The notes: a model not told the origin generated them from the letters alone. Shown: positions 48,577-62,876, counted from the first letter of the stretch. The stretch is DNA of 64,000 nucleotides from Edolisoma coerulescens (GCA_013397115.1 VWZW01006873.1:1322-65321), one strand, 5' to 3'. A program made the numbers and translations.

Positions 48577-51500
48577 GGTTTAGGTCCTCTCACAGTCACA
48601 AGTAACAGTTCTTAGGTGTAAGCAGATTCAAACTGGAGTCAAAACAACACTTAGCTGATCTAGCATGATTAATTTTGAGTAACTTTGGAAGGTAGGTTAT
48701 TAGACCTAGGCCAAACCTCAAACTGTGATAGCACTATAGTGAAAAGATGCAACTATTAAACATAATCTGCTGCACTAATTTTCCCTAAAGAAAGTTGGAA
48801 ATTTGGGTGAATATATTATAAGAGGGAAACATATAAGGTAAAGGAGTAGCTTTACACATATACATTTGCATATTCAGTATGTGCATTTGGATATTTATTT
48901 TTGGTAAAGAAAATCATATGTCTATTTTATATTTACAACTGTCACCATCTTTCTTGCTGTATTTCAGATATTAATGATTTTAATGAAAAATTGAACAACT
49001 TAATGGGCTGGAGATGCTTAATGAAATCACTTTAATTGTGACTTTCACTATGCCTCTCCTAGACATTGAAGACTCTGCATAACAACAGTAACATTTCACA
49101 GAAAATAATGATGCAAATTCTAACTTCTAGACGGTTTGCAAGACACTTGAAAAATATTTTTCTGCATCTTTTGGAAAAAAAACAATCAAACAAAGAATTT
49201 TGTTGATGGAGGTAAGAAAGGAAAAGCAAAGCCTCCAAGAATTGACAGAAGTCTTCCAGTTTACAAGTCAACCTACCTCAAGCTGCTTCAAATCACAAGA
49301 AAAAAATCCATCCACTTTGATTTTTCTTCCAAAGCATTGTTTTTCCACCCTTTATTATTGAGATAAAAGCATGGAGATACTCTGTTAATTTAACAGTATT
49401 AGTGTTAGCAATTTATTGATCCATAAGCTGGTGATTACTTATACAGCAGAGTACAGATTATATTTACAATTCAAATAAGAATGAATTGTATAATAGGTTC
49501 TTATGTAGATATTTAATTTTCAGCTTCTTATTTCTTTCTAGCAGTGGGCAGTCCAGTTATATATGTAAGGACTTGGAGGCAGGCAAATAGAAACAGTTCG
49601 TATCTATTGATGACTGGGATGTGGGTGATAAATAATCTTTGATGATAGGCAACATAGATAAATTGAAAGTGTCCATACAAAAGAAAGAAGTTGAAAACCT
49701 GGAGGAAAAAAAAGGAAAATCACATATTTAAGGGAAATTGCTCAGAGTGTAGTTGTGTTCTTTTAATTTCACGTAAGGGGAATTTTTAAGGATAAATTAA
49801 TATGTGATTATTTGAAGAAATTAGATGTGGTTTTTTCTATGTATTTTTCTAACAATTGTAACAGTATATTTAAGGAAAAATGTGTTGAGGGTTCAGTGAC
49901 AGTCTAAGAAACAATTCATTTTCACATTTAGATTCTTTTGTCACATAATGTGAACAATTGGAATAGAACTGATGCATCCTTCAAACATGGAAAATGTCTC
50001 TCATGGATTTGTTAATGTAACATGGAAAGTAAGAAAGGAAACTTTCTAAAAGTATCCTTGATCAAGATGATTGTTACAAAATTCAGCAGTCATATTTGTA
50101 TAAATATGTCTGAAGTACTCCATTGGTTTTGAATGTATCAGCCCTGAAATGAAGATAATACTTCTTGAAGACCTTCCAGCTCAATGCTAATTCCTGCCTC
50201 TAAGCTCTCACTCTGTTGAAGGCATTGACTCCAATCAGAGACCAAAACATCCTTCTGTCTAGAGCCCTGTACTATTAAAAATACATTTCTTCCTAAAAAA
50301 GGACATTTAGTACCACATAAAGAAATGGGCAGATGTGTTTGATAACTCCATCTTGTGACACTGAATTTGTTCTCTAACTGGAGGAGTCTCTCTGGCATTT
50401 TTTCTGAATGATCTGCTGTGAACCCTAAAGCTGGTCAGTGTCATCTTTGTACAGAAGAGATGCCTCATGTGTCAAGTCAGCCTATGGACCTGGCGTTTCA
50501 GCACCAAAGAACAAAATTCCCTTTTCTTCTGAGGTTCTTTTGCTGGGGAAAGTGCTGTAGAGTATTCTGTTAATAGGCTTTTTTTGACTTGGCCTGACCA
50601 TTAAGTACTGAGCTTTAATATGTGAACCAAGAATTTTTTATGCTTTTGCAGGTTAATATGAGTCTGTGCTATCTAAAAAGAGTATGTCTGGTGAAGTACT
50701 TATTAATAGTGAGACTACAAATTCACATGAAATTTAGGCTCACGAATTTAAGTAACTCTGCAATACTGAGCAGTGGTGATCAATATGTGGGAAAATGCAT
50801 ATAATCTAAAATTTTATGATTCTTTCTATTGTCCAATGTAAAAAAATATTAAAATTTCATCTATTACAACATCTAGACTACTTTGTTTTTCTAAATAAAA
50901 ACTTTTTTGCATCTAATCACAATTGAAAATTTATGACTGCTTGGTCCTATAAATAATTCAGAATCAGAATTACCACCTGAATCATTCTTAGAAATGATTG
51001 ATTGTTTTCACAGTCTTTCATGTCATCATAAATTACTCTAACAAAATAAGTCAATATTCTATAACGGTACAATAAGATAAATGTGATTGGGAAAACAGCA
51101 TTTTATTTTATTGAAAATATAGGGTGCATCCTGAGCGCCAGATATTCTCTTTTGTTTCTCAGATATCAATGGTACATTTGCTGAAGGAATAAGATGGAAA
51201 TGTTCATGATAGAGTTATGCTTATGAAATCCTTCAAATATAAACATTGTTTAACGTGAAATAAAGAGATGAAGGACTAGGATTTTTTGGGGGTTTTTTGA
51301 TCCTGGAGACATACTGAGGTGCTGGTACTAAGAACATACAAAATTCTTTGCATGAAAAAGACTTTTTAACATCATATTTTCATTGATCTTAATGTTCATT
51401 GAGGAATTAATGCAACTTTGCTGTCTAGAATAGAATCAAGAAGACTTCTCTGCAGCTGAGGTTAAGCAAAGGTTGTGATATTACAAATTGGAACTAAATA

Positions 51501-52139
51501 GGAGACTGATATTGAGAAACTGGAACCTTGTTAGCTATACTAATAATGAATCAAGTCTCCGAGACAAAGGGTCCCCAAAGGTGAGATAGCTGGAGTTTGA
51601 ATATAAATGGCTGTATTATTATTAACACATCCATTCATGAAAGCAGGTTTGTAATACATATTTGAAACTGAGCTCTCAGGGCAATTAAGCAAAGTCTATG
51701 TAGATAAAGTATATAGGGAGGCTGAGATGTATTTCTTTGGCTATAACTACTTTAATAAAATGACCTGACAGAAATATATTTCTCCATGAAAAAGGTAATA
51801 TTAAAAGAACATTGTTAAAGTTTCAAAGTCAAATGCTCAAAAACTAGGAAAAGCATGGAAATAGTATCACGCTAATACATTAATGCAAAGGAGCAGTTTC
51901 TTGTGATGTTAAATACTGCTGCTGGATCCATGATTTCTCTGTGCAAATGGTGTGTGGTATCACTCAATGGTCAGCTATTCGACTTTTTACCCACAAGTGT
52001 GACACAAAACTACATGTTCTCCAGATTCTGCTTTGGAGACACAGTTTTTATCTTCCTCTTTTCTACTGTGCTAAGTATTAAATTAACAGAAGACTTCACA
52101 CGTATGTTTGTGCACTTTGGCTCATATTTCTTCTGAAAG
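48577..52139. other. Anonymous AT-rich DNA, no gene seen
   Basis: No frame longer than 86 codons and none recognised. A 15-base palindrome centred near 49390 (CTGTTAA-T-TTAACAG) is within chance expectation. Confidence 0.55.
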
Positions 52140-52184
52140 ATTTTTCTATTTATGAATGAGGAGCAGAGGCACATAGATATTAAG
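52140..52184 (-). mobile_element. Possible short MIR remnant (antisense)
   Basis: 'tatttatgaatgaggagcag' followed by 'aggcacatagatattaag' resembles the reverse-strand MIR core (TTTTACAGATGAGGAAACTGAGGCACAGAGAGGTTAAG) with one small gap. About 45 bases is too little for a firm call. Confidence 0.35.
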
Positions 52185-52226
52185 AAAAATATTATCTTCT
52201 CAGAGCATTTGAAAGGAGTGAAAGGG

Positions 52227-52262
52227 TTGTTGGTTTTGTTTGTTTGTTGGTTGGTTTGTTTT
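52227..52262 (+). repeat. TTTG/TTGG low-complexity tract
   Basis: GTTG, TTTG and TTGG units in a T/G-only stretch of about 36 bases. Immediately downstream a tandem pair of CTTGCAGTT occurs at 52338-52355. Confidence 0.75.
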
Positions 52263-55200
52263 TCCTTCCCTTAGTATTGTCATCTTCAGTATTACCCAGC
52301 TCTCCAGGTATTTAACACACAGTTCCCAGTGACTTCACTTGCAGTTCTTGCAGTTCTGAAAATTTTTAAGGAATGACATTGGGAATTGTGTACTTGTTCC
52401 AGATTCCAGAGGAAGGTGCTCAGGTAATCACAGAAGAAGGGTACACATGTATTTCCTGGGCTACTTTTTTTCCCTATTTCTGTTTTTTCCACATCTTGAT
52501 GTTTATTTTTCAAAGAACTTTTCGCCAGTTTTATCCTCTCTATCTGTTTCCTGGACTGTTTCCAAAGCTGATTAATGGATCTAAGTTTGTCCTTTGGGGC
52601 ATTTTCAGCTCTTTTCTAAATTCTTTTTTCATCATCAGTTAAATGTGGCTTCTAGTCCCACTTGTTGTTCACATACCTTGTGTGTTCCATAGCAACTTCT
52701 ATCTGAATCAATACAATAAATATCTTTTTTCAAAACAGTAAGATGAGATGGTTGTCTCAAGTGCAAAACTACACCTCAAACATTTGACCTTCAACACTTG
52801 ACTTTAAGTTAATGTTTGTGACTATTGTTATTGTTGTTGGTAGTACCACTAAACCCTATTCCACAAAAATTTTTCTTCTGTCTGCTTTTTTCAGGCTTTG
52901 CCTGTTGGTTTAACTGCATAAAAAGACAGTAAGCCCGGGGAAACACGTAAGTGTAAAGTTGGACCCACCTGAGCAGTATCTTAGCAGTATCTTTATCCCA
53001 CCCACAGCTCACAAATAAACATTGCTGATTACAAAGGGACACTTAAATTCCCTCTCAAATTCCTTATTTTAGCCATGTGAAAATGCATCTCTCTAAAGAA
53101 AGGAATACAAATTTCACTGGGTGAGAGAAAGAATAGAAAGAACATGAAGTTGTAGGATGATTTCCCCTGAGTGAGATAGTCTTGTACCCTTAGAGCCTGC
53201 CTGGGGCAGAAATATCGTCCTCTTTTCTGCCTCCTTTAAAATAATTTGCTGACCCTTTGCTCAAATTTGTGTGAAACTTTCATGGACTGTTAGGAGCTTC
53301 TGTATACACTGGCCTATGCACTGTCCTACAAGAATAGCAGACTTAATCTTCCATTTTGTCACTATAAAGCAGATCTTTTGGAATAGATTTCCAAGAGGAG
53401 TAATGTGACATGATATTGGTGCTTTGTGATAGAGACTAGTGCCTCCTTGTGACAGGAGGAGACTGAATTCAATGACTGCAAATTCTGTCCCAGTCTATGC
53501 TCTTCTGACCAGGATGCTTTGTAAATATTTCCTACAGAAAGGACTTCAAAGAAGAGGGTCTGACAGCATCTTCTTTTTAGGATCTGAACTGGCAAAACTG
53601 ACAGAACAGAACACAGAGAAGGGCTGGATTGAGCTGGATATGATATGTAGGGGTTTCCAGTGCTAAGCAGTTTTTATCTGTAGAAGATTTATTGTTTCTC
53701 AGTTTTTTGGCTTTAATGTTTGTACTGGGTCTGTTTGGGATGAAGATGCAAAGTTAGCTTTCTTAATGGTAGCTTGTATGGTGCTGTGCCTTGCATTTGT
53801 GGCTGAACGAGTGTTGATAGTATGCCGGTATTTGACTGCTGCTGGAGAGCTTAATGTCAAAGCTTTCTTTCCTCTGTTCAGTGCAAACAGGAATAGGCTG
53901 GATGTGAGAAGTGGCTGAGACGGGCACAGTCAGGACAGCTGACACAAGCTGAACAAAGGAGTGTTCCATAGCATGGTGCCCAAGCAATAAAGGTGAAGAA
54001 AGTGGGCTATTGGTGATTGTGGTGTTTGTCTTTCTATTTTGAGTTCTGAGGTGCTGCTCTCCTGGAGGTGGGCAAACATCTGCCTATCAATGGAAAGTAG
54101 TGAATTAATTTCTCTGTTTGGCTCTACTGCATGCATGTCTCTTATCCTCCTGATCAAACTGTCATTATTTTGACCAATGGGTTTTTTTGTTCTCTTTCTA
54201 TTTTCCCCCCATCCCATGGGGGAAGGGGACATGAGTGAAAGGAGGAATGATTGGCTACCATCTGGACTCAATACACTGCAATATTTAAGATAGAACTTTG
54301 GCAAAATTTAGGCATCATAATAATTTTTGATACTGTTTTAAAGATGAAGTCTTTAATTATAGTGCCAGCTTCTCATTTCTTGTCATTTTGGTAGAAGATC
54401 TAATCAGTGTAGGTTAGATCTCTGAATTCCATTCAAAATTAGATCTTTATTTTTGAATAGAAACTTTATTTTTGAGTTTCACATTGCCTGAACTGAATCT
54501 TGCCATGGCCACAAGCAGAAGACCAACAATTCTCACCACACTTGTGAACTTTTTGTCAGATGAAGGGAGTGAAAGTGAGAACGAGATTATGTGATGGCGT
54601 AAATATAAAATCTCAACAAGTGGGAGGGAGAAAGTGTTTCACTAGAGAGAAAAATAATTTATACCTGCTTGAAGCGAAAGGTGATACGCGTCTGTGAGCA
54701 TGTATATTTTAATGAAGGCTCAGTCTTTACAGGCTGTGTAGGCAATCTCTCTTCAAACCCTTGTGGAACTGTTTAATCACAAAACCAACCTTATTACCAT
54801 ATGTTCTCAACTTACTTGACCTAGATATTCTAAATAACTGAATACTTTAATAGATTTTAAATAGTTTCATTTTATATTATTGTTGTCTTAAAATAACCTA
54901 GGGTGCTTATGTCTCAAGAGGTCAAGCTTTGCTCTGAATGGCAGTGTCAAAATATTTCTCCCAATAATGCATATTATTGAAATATGACTTTCGGTATACT
55001 GTAGTTGATTTCTTTAATGATTTAATACAGTCAGTGCTGTGATTCAAGTAAACTGACTAACTCAAATTGATGACATTCTGCTTTATTGATCACTATTTAA
55101 AACATGCACCCATTAAACTCCTCCTGCAAACATTCATTTATTTCTTCAGGCATGCTTTATCAGAATCTGTGACACTCACATGAATTTTAATCTTACTATT

Positions 55201-58200
55201 TATCAACATTATTTTAATTTTTTTTATTCGGAAAATATTACAAACCCTCACAATATGTAGTTGAGTTGGTATGGGACGCTCAGATTATATGTGGTTATAT
55301 CTTGTCTTGCCTTATGCAATCTGGGACAAAAGCTGTGTTGTCACTCTGCTCATTAGGACTACCAGAAAAACTTTTGCAGCAAGTTGTGCACCATCTACTA
55401 GGTCTACTCAAAACAGATACGTTTTTCATGGGATTGCATAGCCTTGTTCTTGAGTATTTTGCTCTACTTTGGTGGGAGAGTGAGGAGACCTGCAAGGGTA
55501 ATAGATATGCTATGCCGGGGTTTTTATCTTTGTTTGTTTTGGTTTAGTTTGTATTTCTTTGCTTCTCCACTTCCCTTATGGTTTCCCCAAAGGAGAAGCA
55601 AAGAATTAACTTCTCTTTTCACAGTTTACCAGTGTAGTTTACAGGTGACTAGAGTATGCTAATGATAGGGATCATCTTACATGTTTCTCAAGCCCATGAA
55701 CCTGCTACTGCAGACACACAAGACACATCAAACTACAAGCTTTGCTGTCTTTCTGTGTGGTAGGAATATGTATCAGAGCAATTCACCTTGCATTTTATAT
55801 ATCCTTTTATTAAATAATTTTCTTTGGATGGAAGGAAATACTTCTCATTTGTCTCCAAATACTAGGTTGCTGCATGCATTGTCTTCTACAGTTTACCTGT
55901 TAGTATTCTGATGTCAACATGCATAACTTTGTCAAAAAATTGCCACTATAGGTATTATAGTATTCCAGTAGGAAAATTTTGCATCTTGCCATATTTTTAG
56001 TGTAAGAACAGTTGAAGAAAAACCTAAAAATAGGTTCCAATATTTCTTTCTTTCTCTATAAAAACAACTTCATGTACCTAAAGTGGTTTACTGTGTATGT
56101 CTTGTCTATATAACTGCAGATATGTGACAGAAGTGTTAACTCAGACAAAATTTATATAATTTTTAATTATGAATCAGATCTAAGAAGATAATTTTAGTTT
56201 AATATTAAGTTTCTATATGCAGTCTGTTACCAAATAAATCTAAAAACACACACAAAAACTTTGACATCCATTGCTACAGGTTTTTTAAGGTGTTCTGGCA
56301 ATTTATGCTCCAACTGCAGTTGAAAACAGCCCAGTCGTTCATTTAGATTGGGCAATTACAGTGACACAAAGGTTATAGGTTGATTCAAAATTGCATAGTC
56401 TGAAATGGTTCATTTTTCAAATGAAGTATGACTCAGCTTTCAAGTCCAGTAATTTATTACAAGTTTTTATCTGGCTGAGACCACAGGTCAGATCTAGAAT
56501 GTGGTAGGCTAAAATGGGCACAGAAAAGCTACGCCTGCATTTTCACTGGGGCATGGAAAATGTATCCAGGACGAGCTCAGCATCAAGAATTCTAATTGTT
56601 GTCAAACTTAACTCAGTCACTTTGCTGAGACTGTCAAAGACGCAGAAAATGGGGCATATTTGTTAAAAAATGATGGCTGTTTCATTTGGGATAAGCATAA
56701 ATGAGACTGGATTTGTGTGTAAAGCAGCCGTAACTGAGAAATGCCATTAGAGTGGACTTGGGTCTAAATGGATTACGCAAATTTTTATTACTTTCTATTT
56801 GTTAGCTATATTAGGTGATTAATATATGGAAAATACACAACAAAATGACTTCTGTGCAATATCTGTTCTGTGCAATCTTCTGTTATCTTTCTTTATCACC
56901 TTTGACTTAATCCCAATGCTTCTTGGCAGCAGTGGGCATATTCCAGGATGGAACACTGGATGATATACTGGTATTCCCTGGGTTGTGACTGTAGATAAGA
57001 TTTCATGACAGAATTCAGTTAAAGAGTTTTAGTAGAAGTTCTTCCTTCTGCTTTCTTATACCGGAAAACTTTTTGATCTTGTGTTTTGTTTCTGGAATAA
57101 TTCTGTTCACATTTTCTCCACTGTTCTGAAGACCCGTGCAATGAGAAGTTCATAGAGTTTTAAGATCACCATTTTGACTGGACAAAGTCATTAGTACCTA
57201 CATGTTCCTGAATCAAGAAATGTAAGTTGCAGTCTGGTATCAAATAATTTATAAGATGCTTTAAAGTCAAAAGCTAAAACGTACAAAATGCTTTGCATCT
57301 GTTAAGTTGCTTGAGCTATTTCTGTGGCTGGGACCCATTAGAACATAATTTTGTGCCCGTTTTTAGTTGTGAGGATGTTAGAATTTAATTGTAGTAGGGA
57401 GCATATCATTAGTCTTGAGCATCTGCCAGACATTAAGTTCTTTAGTGGCCAACATTCTTACAGAGCTTTGAAACATAGTCTTTGAGTTCACTAATGATTT
57501 GATATCATTTGACTGCAGAAGCCTGCAAAGAAAAATATTTGCAAACATTAAGGTTTGTTTTACGTTAACAAAGCATTCTGAGTGAAATATGGACAAATAA
57601 GCATCAAGGCAAAGAGGTCTCTCTGTTTACTTTTTTAATTCACTTTTTGTTTCATATATTACAAGCAAATGGATTCCTGTAGGTTATGTATATATATACA
57701 TATATATATATATCTTGTATATTATTCATTTTAATTCTACTGGGGGAGACACCATATGGAAAATTACTTCATGCATTTTCATTTTTAAATTATACCAACA
57801 TGATACATTTCCTGGTGTCATAAAAGACATGATATCCCAGATGGAGCTACACAAAATTTATACTGAAAGCTCAGCTACTGACACTTTCAGAAGAAGAACA
57901 TGCATCAAATCTCTGTTTGATAGAGGGTTTGTTCACTTCAGTGGAGGAGCTTCCAAACAGCAAAAATCTGAAACATAGTCTATGTCAAAGAGTTCTCATG
58001 GACTGATTTTGGACTATATGCAGAAGCATACTCTGTACAGTTCTCCTGTAAACAACAGTCAAAAAGAAAGAAAAATTAAATGTGAAATGACTCATGTAAT
58101 AGGACAAACCCAAGATATTGCTTCTTGTGTTATATTTCATTTTGGGCTATGATAGATTACCCGAAAGGTCAGGGAATATATCTAGTGTTTTCAGAAAAAT

Positions 58201-58478
58201 GGAAACTAATCTTTCAAAAGGCAATTCTAATTCTGCATGATGTAATTAAGTTGTAGCAACTTAAGGTAATTCTTTGCTTACTTTGAGGGCAAAATAGATT
58301 TTATCATAAAGTATTTATTATCTGCACAAATTAATGAAATTATTGTGCTCAGATATTCTGGTCTTGGTTTAACTATTTCTAAATAACTAAAAACCATATT
58401 TTTTTAAAAGAAGTGTGAAAATTATGGCTCCTCTTCGCTTTCAGGTTGCCTCGCATTGCACCTCTCTCTTACTGTGGT
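52263..58478. other. Anonymous AT-rich DNA between repeats, no gene seen
   Basis: The longest frame is 124 codons (minus, 53930-54304) with no recognisable domain. Seen in passing: three AGATCTAA-type segments at 54397-54446, a TTCTGTGCAAT direct pair at 56850-56876, and a near-palindromic CCCC/GGGG cluster at 54205-54227. None supports a gene. Confidence 0.55.
57686..57713. repeat. (TA)n dinucleotide repeat
   Basis: An ATGTATATATATACATATATATATATATAT-like alternation of about 28 bases, with a single C interruption. Typical microsatellite, likely unstable and cruciform-prone. Confidence 0.9.
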
Positions 58479-59355
58479 TCACAAAATCACAGAATTATTG
58501 AAAGGCTTGTGTTGAAATGGACCTCAAAGATCATCTAGGTCCAACCTCTCCTTCCATGGGCAGGAGACTTCCTCTAGACTAGGTTGTGCAATGCACCATC
58601 TGACCTGGCCTTGAAGACTTGGGGCAGTCACAGCCTCTCTGGGCAACCTGTTACATGCCTCACCATCCTGACAGTAAAGAATTTCACTCTAATATCTAAT
58701 CTAAATATATTTTCTTCCACTTTACAACCATTTCTCTTTGTCCTATCACTATCTGCCCATTCAAAAAGTTGTTTTTCCTCTCTTTCATAGTCCTACCTGA
58801 AGGCCAGAATGGGATCTCCCCAAAACCTTCTCTTGCCAGGCTAAACAGCCCCAAATCTCTCAGCCTCTCTTTATAAGAGATGTGTTCCATCCCTCTCACC
58901 AACTTCATGGCCCTCTGCTAGACCTGCTCTAACAGGTCCATGTTTTTCATATGCTGGAAAAAACCAGAGCTGAACACAACACTCCAGGTGGGGTCTCATG
59001 AGGACCAAGCAGAGGGGCAGAATCCCCTCCCTTACCTGCTGCCCGTGGTGCTTTGGATGTAGCCTAGGACACACTTGGTTTTCTGGGCTGTGAGTGCACA
59101 TGGATGGCTCATGTCTAGCTTTTCATCCACAAGAAGCCCTAAATCCTTCTCTACAGGGCTGCTTTAAATGTCTTCCTCTCCCACTCTGTGCTCATTTCTG
59201 AGATTGCCAAGACCCAGCTGCAGGATCTTGCAGTTGGACTTGTTGCACTTCATGAGGTTCACATGCCCCTCTCAAGCCTATCCAGATGCTCTCTGGATGG
59301 CATCCCTTCCCTCCTACGTCATCCGCTCAAAAACCTTACATCTTCTGTGGAAGCC
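58479..59355 (-). mobile_element. CR1 LINE copy, 5'-truncated, antisense
   Basis: Read on the minus strand this is a CR1 retrotransposon end. The plus strand opens with the complement of the CR1 tail ('aaaatcacagaattattga') and 'gatcatctaggtccaacc'. It runs on through 'cacagcctctctgggcaacc', 'acagtaaagaatttc', 'gccaggctaaacagcccc', 'cttcatggccctctgct', 'agaggggcagaatcccctcc', 'ctaaatccttctc', 'ttgcacttcatgaggttcac' and 'ctctggatggcatccc'. It covers the 3' untranslated region and the last part of ORF2 without the large deletion seen in the other copy. The 5' breakpoint is about 59355. Many substitutions and frameshifts make it inactive. Confidence 0.95.
58696..59101 (-). pseudogene. Broken C-terminal part of CR1 ORF2 (reverse transcriptase)
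   Basis: Two overlapping minus-strand frames encode decayed CR1 ORF2 C-terminal protein. The frame at 58871-59101 includes MRPHLECCVQLW, matching the conserved 'LVRPHLEYCVQFW' region. The frame at 58696-58908 includes GMEHISYKERLRDLGLFSL, matching the 'GLEHLSYEERLRELGLFSL' region. In an intact element these lie in one frame; here they are in two, so at least one frameshift separates them. The catalytic reverse-transcriptase residues and the endonuclease lie further upstream in the family and are absent because of 5' truncation. No protein of use to the host is expected. Confidence 0.85.
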
Positions 59356-62300
59356 AGGAAATTGCCCATGGAAGCACATTACGAATAAAAATAAAAATTT
59401 CTCAATGAGTTGACTATCCAGAATTTTCTGCTTCTATGCTTTAATAACCCGAAGTATTTCAAGTAACAAGAAAAAACCAGAAACACTTGTACTATTCAGG
59501 TAAAAATCCCTGCCTTCTGGCTCTTACCATGTTGTAATTAGCATCAACTCTTGCCATATTATGTATAATATATAAGATAGAAAACTCTACCTGGCAATAA
59601 AATTAGTGACAGGATGGCCCCCTTTTATCCAAGGAAAAAGATATAGAACATTCTTATCCCAACTAATGATTTAGGGGGAGATATCATAGAATCCTATTTT
59701 TTCTTTTTGGAAATTGGAAAATCTCTTAACTATTGCAGCAAACTTCTTCAGTCAAATGTTTTCCAGTTATTGCAAAAGTTAAGTGCTCTTCTTGAGGACT
59801 CCTTCATGTGTTTAGAGCTCTAATAATAGAGTGCAGAAACCAAAACAAAGTTAACTGAATTGCTGAGACTCATTTCAACATTAACATGGGAAGCACAAGT
59901 GGGGGAATTCCAAGTCATCTTTCAGTCTTCACTTTCTCTACTACTTCCTAGGATGTCCTGGCCTTCCTCCTCTCAAACTATTTTCTACAGAATATGCAAA
60001 TTTTTGGTGGTGTTTGTATTTTTTGTTCTTACTCATCTCCTTCTGACTGGTTTATACCCATCCTGAAGTGTAATGACAAAATCAAGATGTACATACCAAA
60101 TGAGCCCTCACTACACTCAGTTGCCATAGAACTCAAACAGTACTTCACACATTTCATGCATGTTTTTGCAGCTTTCATATGAAAATTATGTATGAAATTA
60201 GTTTTGGGTTTTTTTCCGTTAAACAACAGCATGGCTGTTGCTCATGTCCAGGCTGTGATGCCCTCTAATTTCCAGGTTAACTTTAGTAGAGTTGTGTCCA
60301 AGTCATGCTAGCTGGTTGCTGTTCAATTAATTTCATTATTACTCATAAAACTAAAGAACTGTAGTTATTGCAGACTATTTTTTAAATTTTTCAAGGTGAT
60401 TATAAAATTAGTTCATTCTGCAAGTAGTTATATCCAGCATAGTATGTCTGCAAATATAATATGGGAATACCATAGTTTATCACCCATTTTGTAATTAAAA
60501 AATTCAGATAGGCCTAGATTGAGAACCTATCCCTAGTGAATCCTTAATCTATTTATCCTTGTACTATAAAAAACCCAAAGTACTAAACATTATAAGTTTT
60601 TTGAATCTAGTTTTTCACTCACCTTATACTGCAGTTTATATTTTGACATCATAGTTGCTAATGAAACCCTTGAACAATGCTAGACTTTGCATTGACTGCT
60701 GCAAAAACCTTCTTAGTCCCTCTTTGTTTATATTGAAATTGTAATTTCAGTTACATAGACAACTGTAACTCAGTTTTGTACCCTACTCTAGAATAGTCTT
60801 TCTCATCTTACAGAAAATCATGGGAGACCATAAAAAATTAAGGTTAGTAATCTATAATTCATAATCCACTTCAGCATTTTTCTTAACATATGCACTATTA
60901 ATTTAATCTACGTTATAAGTTAAGTATGTTTCAGCAGAACTACCTTCCTTGTCTTATCAGTGGAGAGGGATATTTTATGAGGCAGAAGCCTTGAACCACC
61001 TGAGTTAGGTAACTAAACTTAATCTATGAGTGAACATTCTTTTTTTCCCCTTATTTTACTTCATTTTATTTCACATCATTGCCTTTTCCCAGCTTCCAGG
61101 TTCCTAGCCAGCCTCAAAGGCAATCAGAAGTTGCCACAGGCATTATTCCACATAATTTGGGGGGAATTTCATTAGGCACAGGTAGGTGGAGAACAGTGAA
61201 AATCTTTCTAGTTCTGTTTTCCTTCTTACTGCCTTCTGTCATTGATAATTAATTGTATGATTAAAGTTAACCTTTCCAGTGAAAACTGAAACAGAAGAGG
61301 GCATTAAACATGTCAGACTTCTCGACATTGTTTGTCTTTAGCCTCCAGTTTCTGTAGTGGCATGGACTGATTCTTTGCTTGAGTTTCCTCCTAATCTAAT
61401 TGTAATATAGTTTGTTCTTGCCCTTTATGTTCCTTGCTAGTTGTATCTCATTTTGAGGCTTGACCTTTCTAATTTTGGGCCTATCTGCTTCTGGATTTTT
61501 TCTGCCTGTCCTTAAACATTTACCTTTTTTCCTACTCTCTTGGTGCTTCCTACTTGAGTGTGAGGACACTGAACAGCTTACTGGGGCAATTTGCTACACT
61601 TTCTATCTTTTTTTGCCTTAGAAAAAATTAAATTTAATACTGAATATAGAGACTTCTTTTAACACCTGCNTTGCTTTTGACATAGTAACTGCTGGGAAAA
61701 ATCACACTTGGAGAAAGTTTTCCCTCAGTCTTTTTCTCCATTTTTCTTTTGCTCAGAGAACACATACAAAAACGCTGCTGGCCTATTCACATCTGTGTTT
61801 CCCAACAAATATGTAAAAAAGTTTCCTTCTTAAAAACACTTGCTATACTTCCAGGCTTCTACTTTTAAATTAATTAATAATTAATATTTCCTCATTTGAT
61901 GGCTCGCAGCAGACATTCTAAAATGTTGTTCTTTCCTTTTATCATCACATAGAGACTATTAACACTTGTTGTCTATGGCAGTTTGGACTTAGAACTGCCC
62001 TGTTTGCTCCTCCTGAACACTTACTTCTCCATTCCTCACCTACACAGCCCTAGAGAGCTGTTAAGTAAGGACAATTAAAAGTCATCACACATACACTTGA
62101 TGACCATATTCTTATAGATGGAACATATTTAGGTTCTGGTCCTTTTCTGCTTGTGTTACAGTTTATCAGTTAATGGTACTGCATCTCAGACAATGGGAAT
62201 AGACATAAATCATCAACCCACTGCAGGAAGACTGCAGCTCAATGCACACCTTTGTCATTTTCTTTTCCTTTATCTAACTTACTGTGCTTCACTCTTCTCC

Positions 62301-62836
62301 TACAGCCTTCAGGTTCTAAAAGACTTCATTCAGGTGCCTATAACAATACAGGTATTTTCTTCTCTGTCACATTATTTAACTTTTTGACCTAGCTTTCTCT
62401 TCAAGTTTTAATTCCTTTTGATATAAAAGCATAATTCTAAATTAAGTATCTGACATTTAAAATCTCTGGAAGCACATCACTGAAACATCTGAAAATTCCA
62501 TGCTGTTTGTTTGGGATATATGATATATGAAGCACAGTAATCAGTTACAGCACAATAATTATTATACAGTGCATATGTCATTACTGAGTAGTAATAATGG
62601 TAGCAGTGACTGCATGAAAACATTCAGAGACTTAAATAACTGACAAATGAGTTAGCAATTGTCAGACAGACTGTGCAGTACCACTGAGTCCTGAGTAGCT
62701 GATATAACTTTAAGTTTAGAACAGTTGTTAGTAGGTGTAGTCTCATAACACCACGGTAAATTTGACTGAAATCTTTCAAACACAGAAAAATGAAGCAGAA
62801 CTCCATAGCTTGGAAGTCAACACCATGCAAAAGCTT
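59356..62836. other. Anonymous AT-rich DNA with one ambiguous base
   Basis: Base 61670 is an N. No frame longer than 81 codons outside the CR1 flank, and none recognised. No RNA gene seen. Confidence 0.55.
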
Positions 62837-62876
62837 CCCCTTCCCCTGCCCCTGTCCCTGCCCCTCCCTCTTCCCC
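62837..62876 (-). repeat. C-rich tract; minus-strand G-quadruplex motif
   Basis: On the minus strand there are seven guanine runs of 3 or 4 bases separated by loops of 1 to 4 bases, within 40 bases. The plus strand reads as CCCCTT and CCCCTG units, suggesting a decayed hexamer microsatellite. The overlapping 72-codon plus frame at 62762-62980 takes its Leu/Pro run from this tract. Confidence 0.85.

Noticed and set aside
53930..54304. 124-codon minus-strand frame
   Set aside because: No domain recognised and no supporting gene structure.
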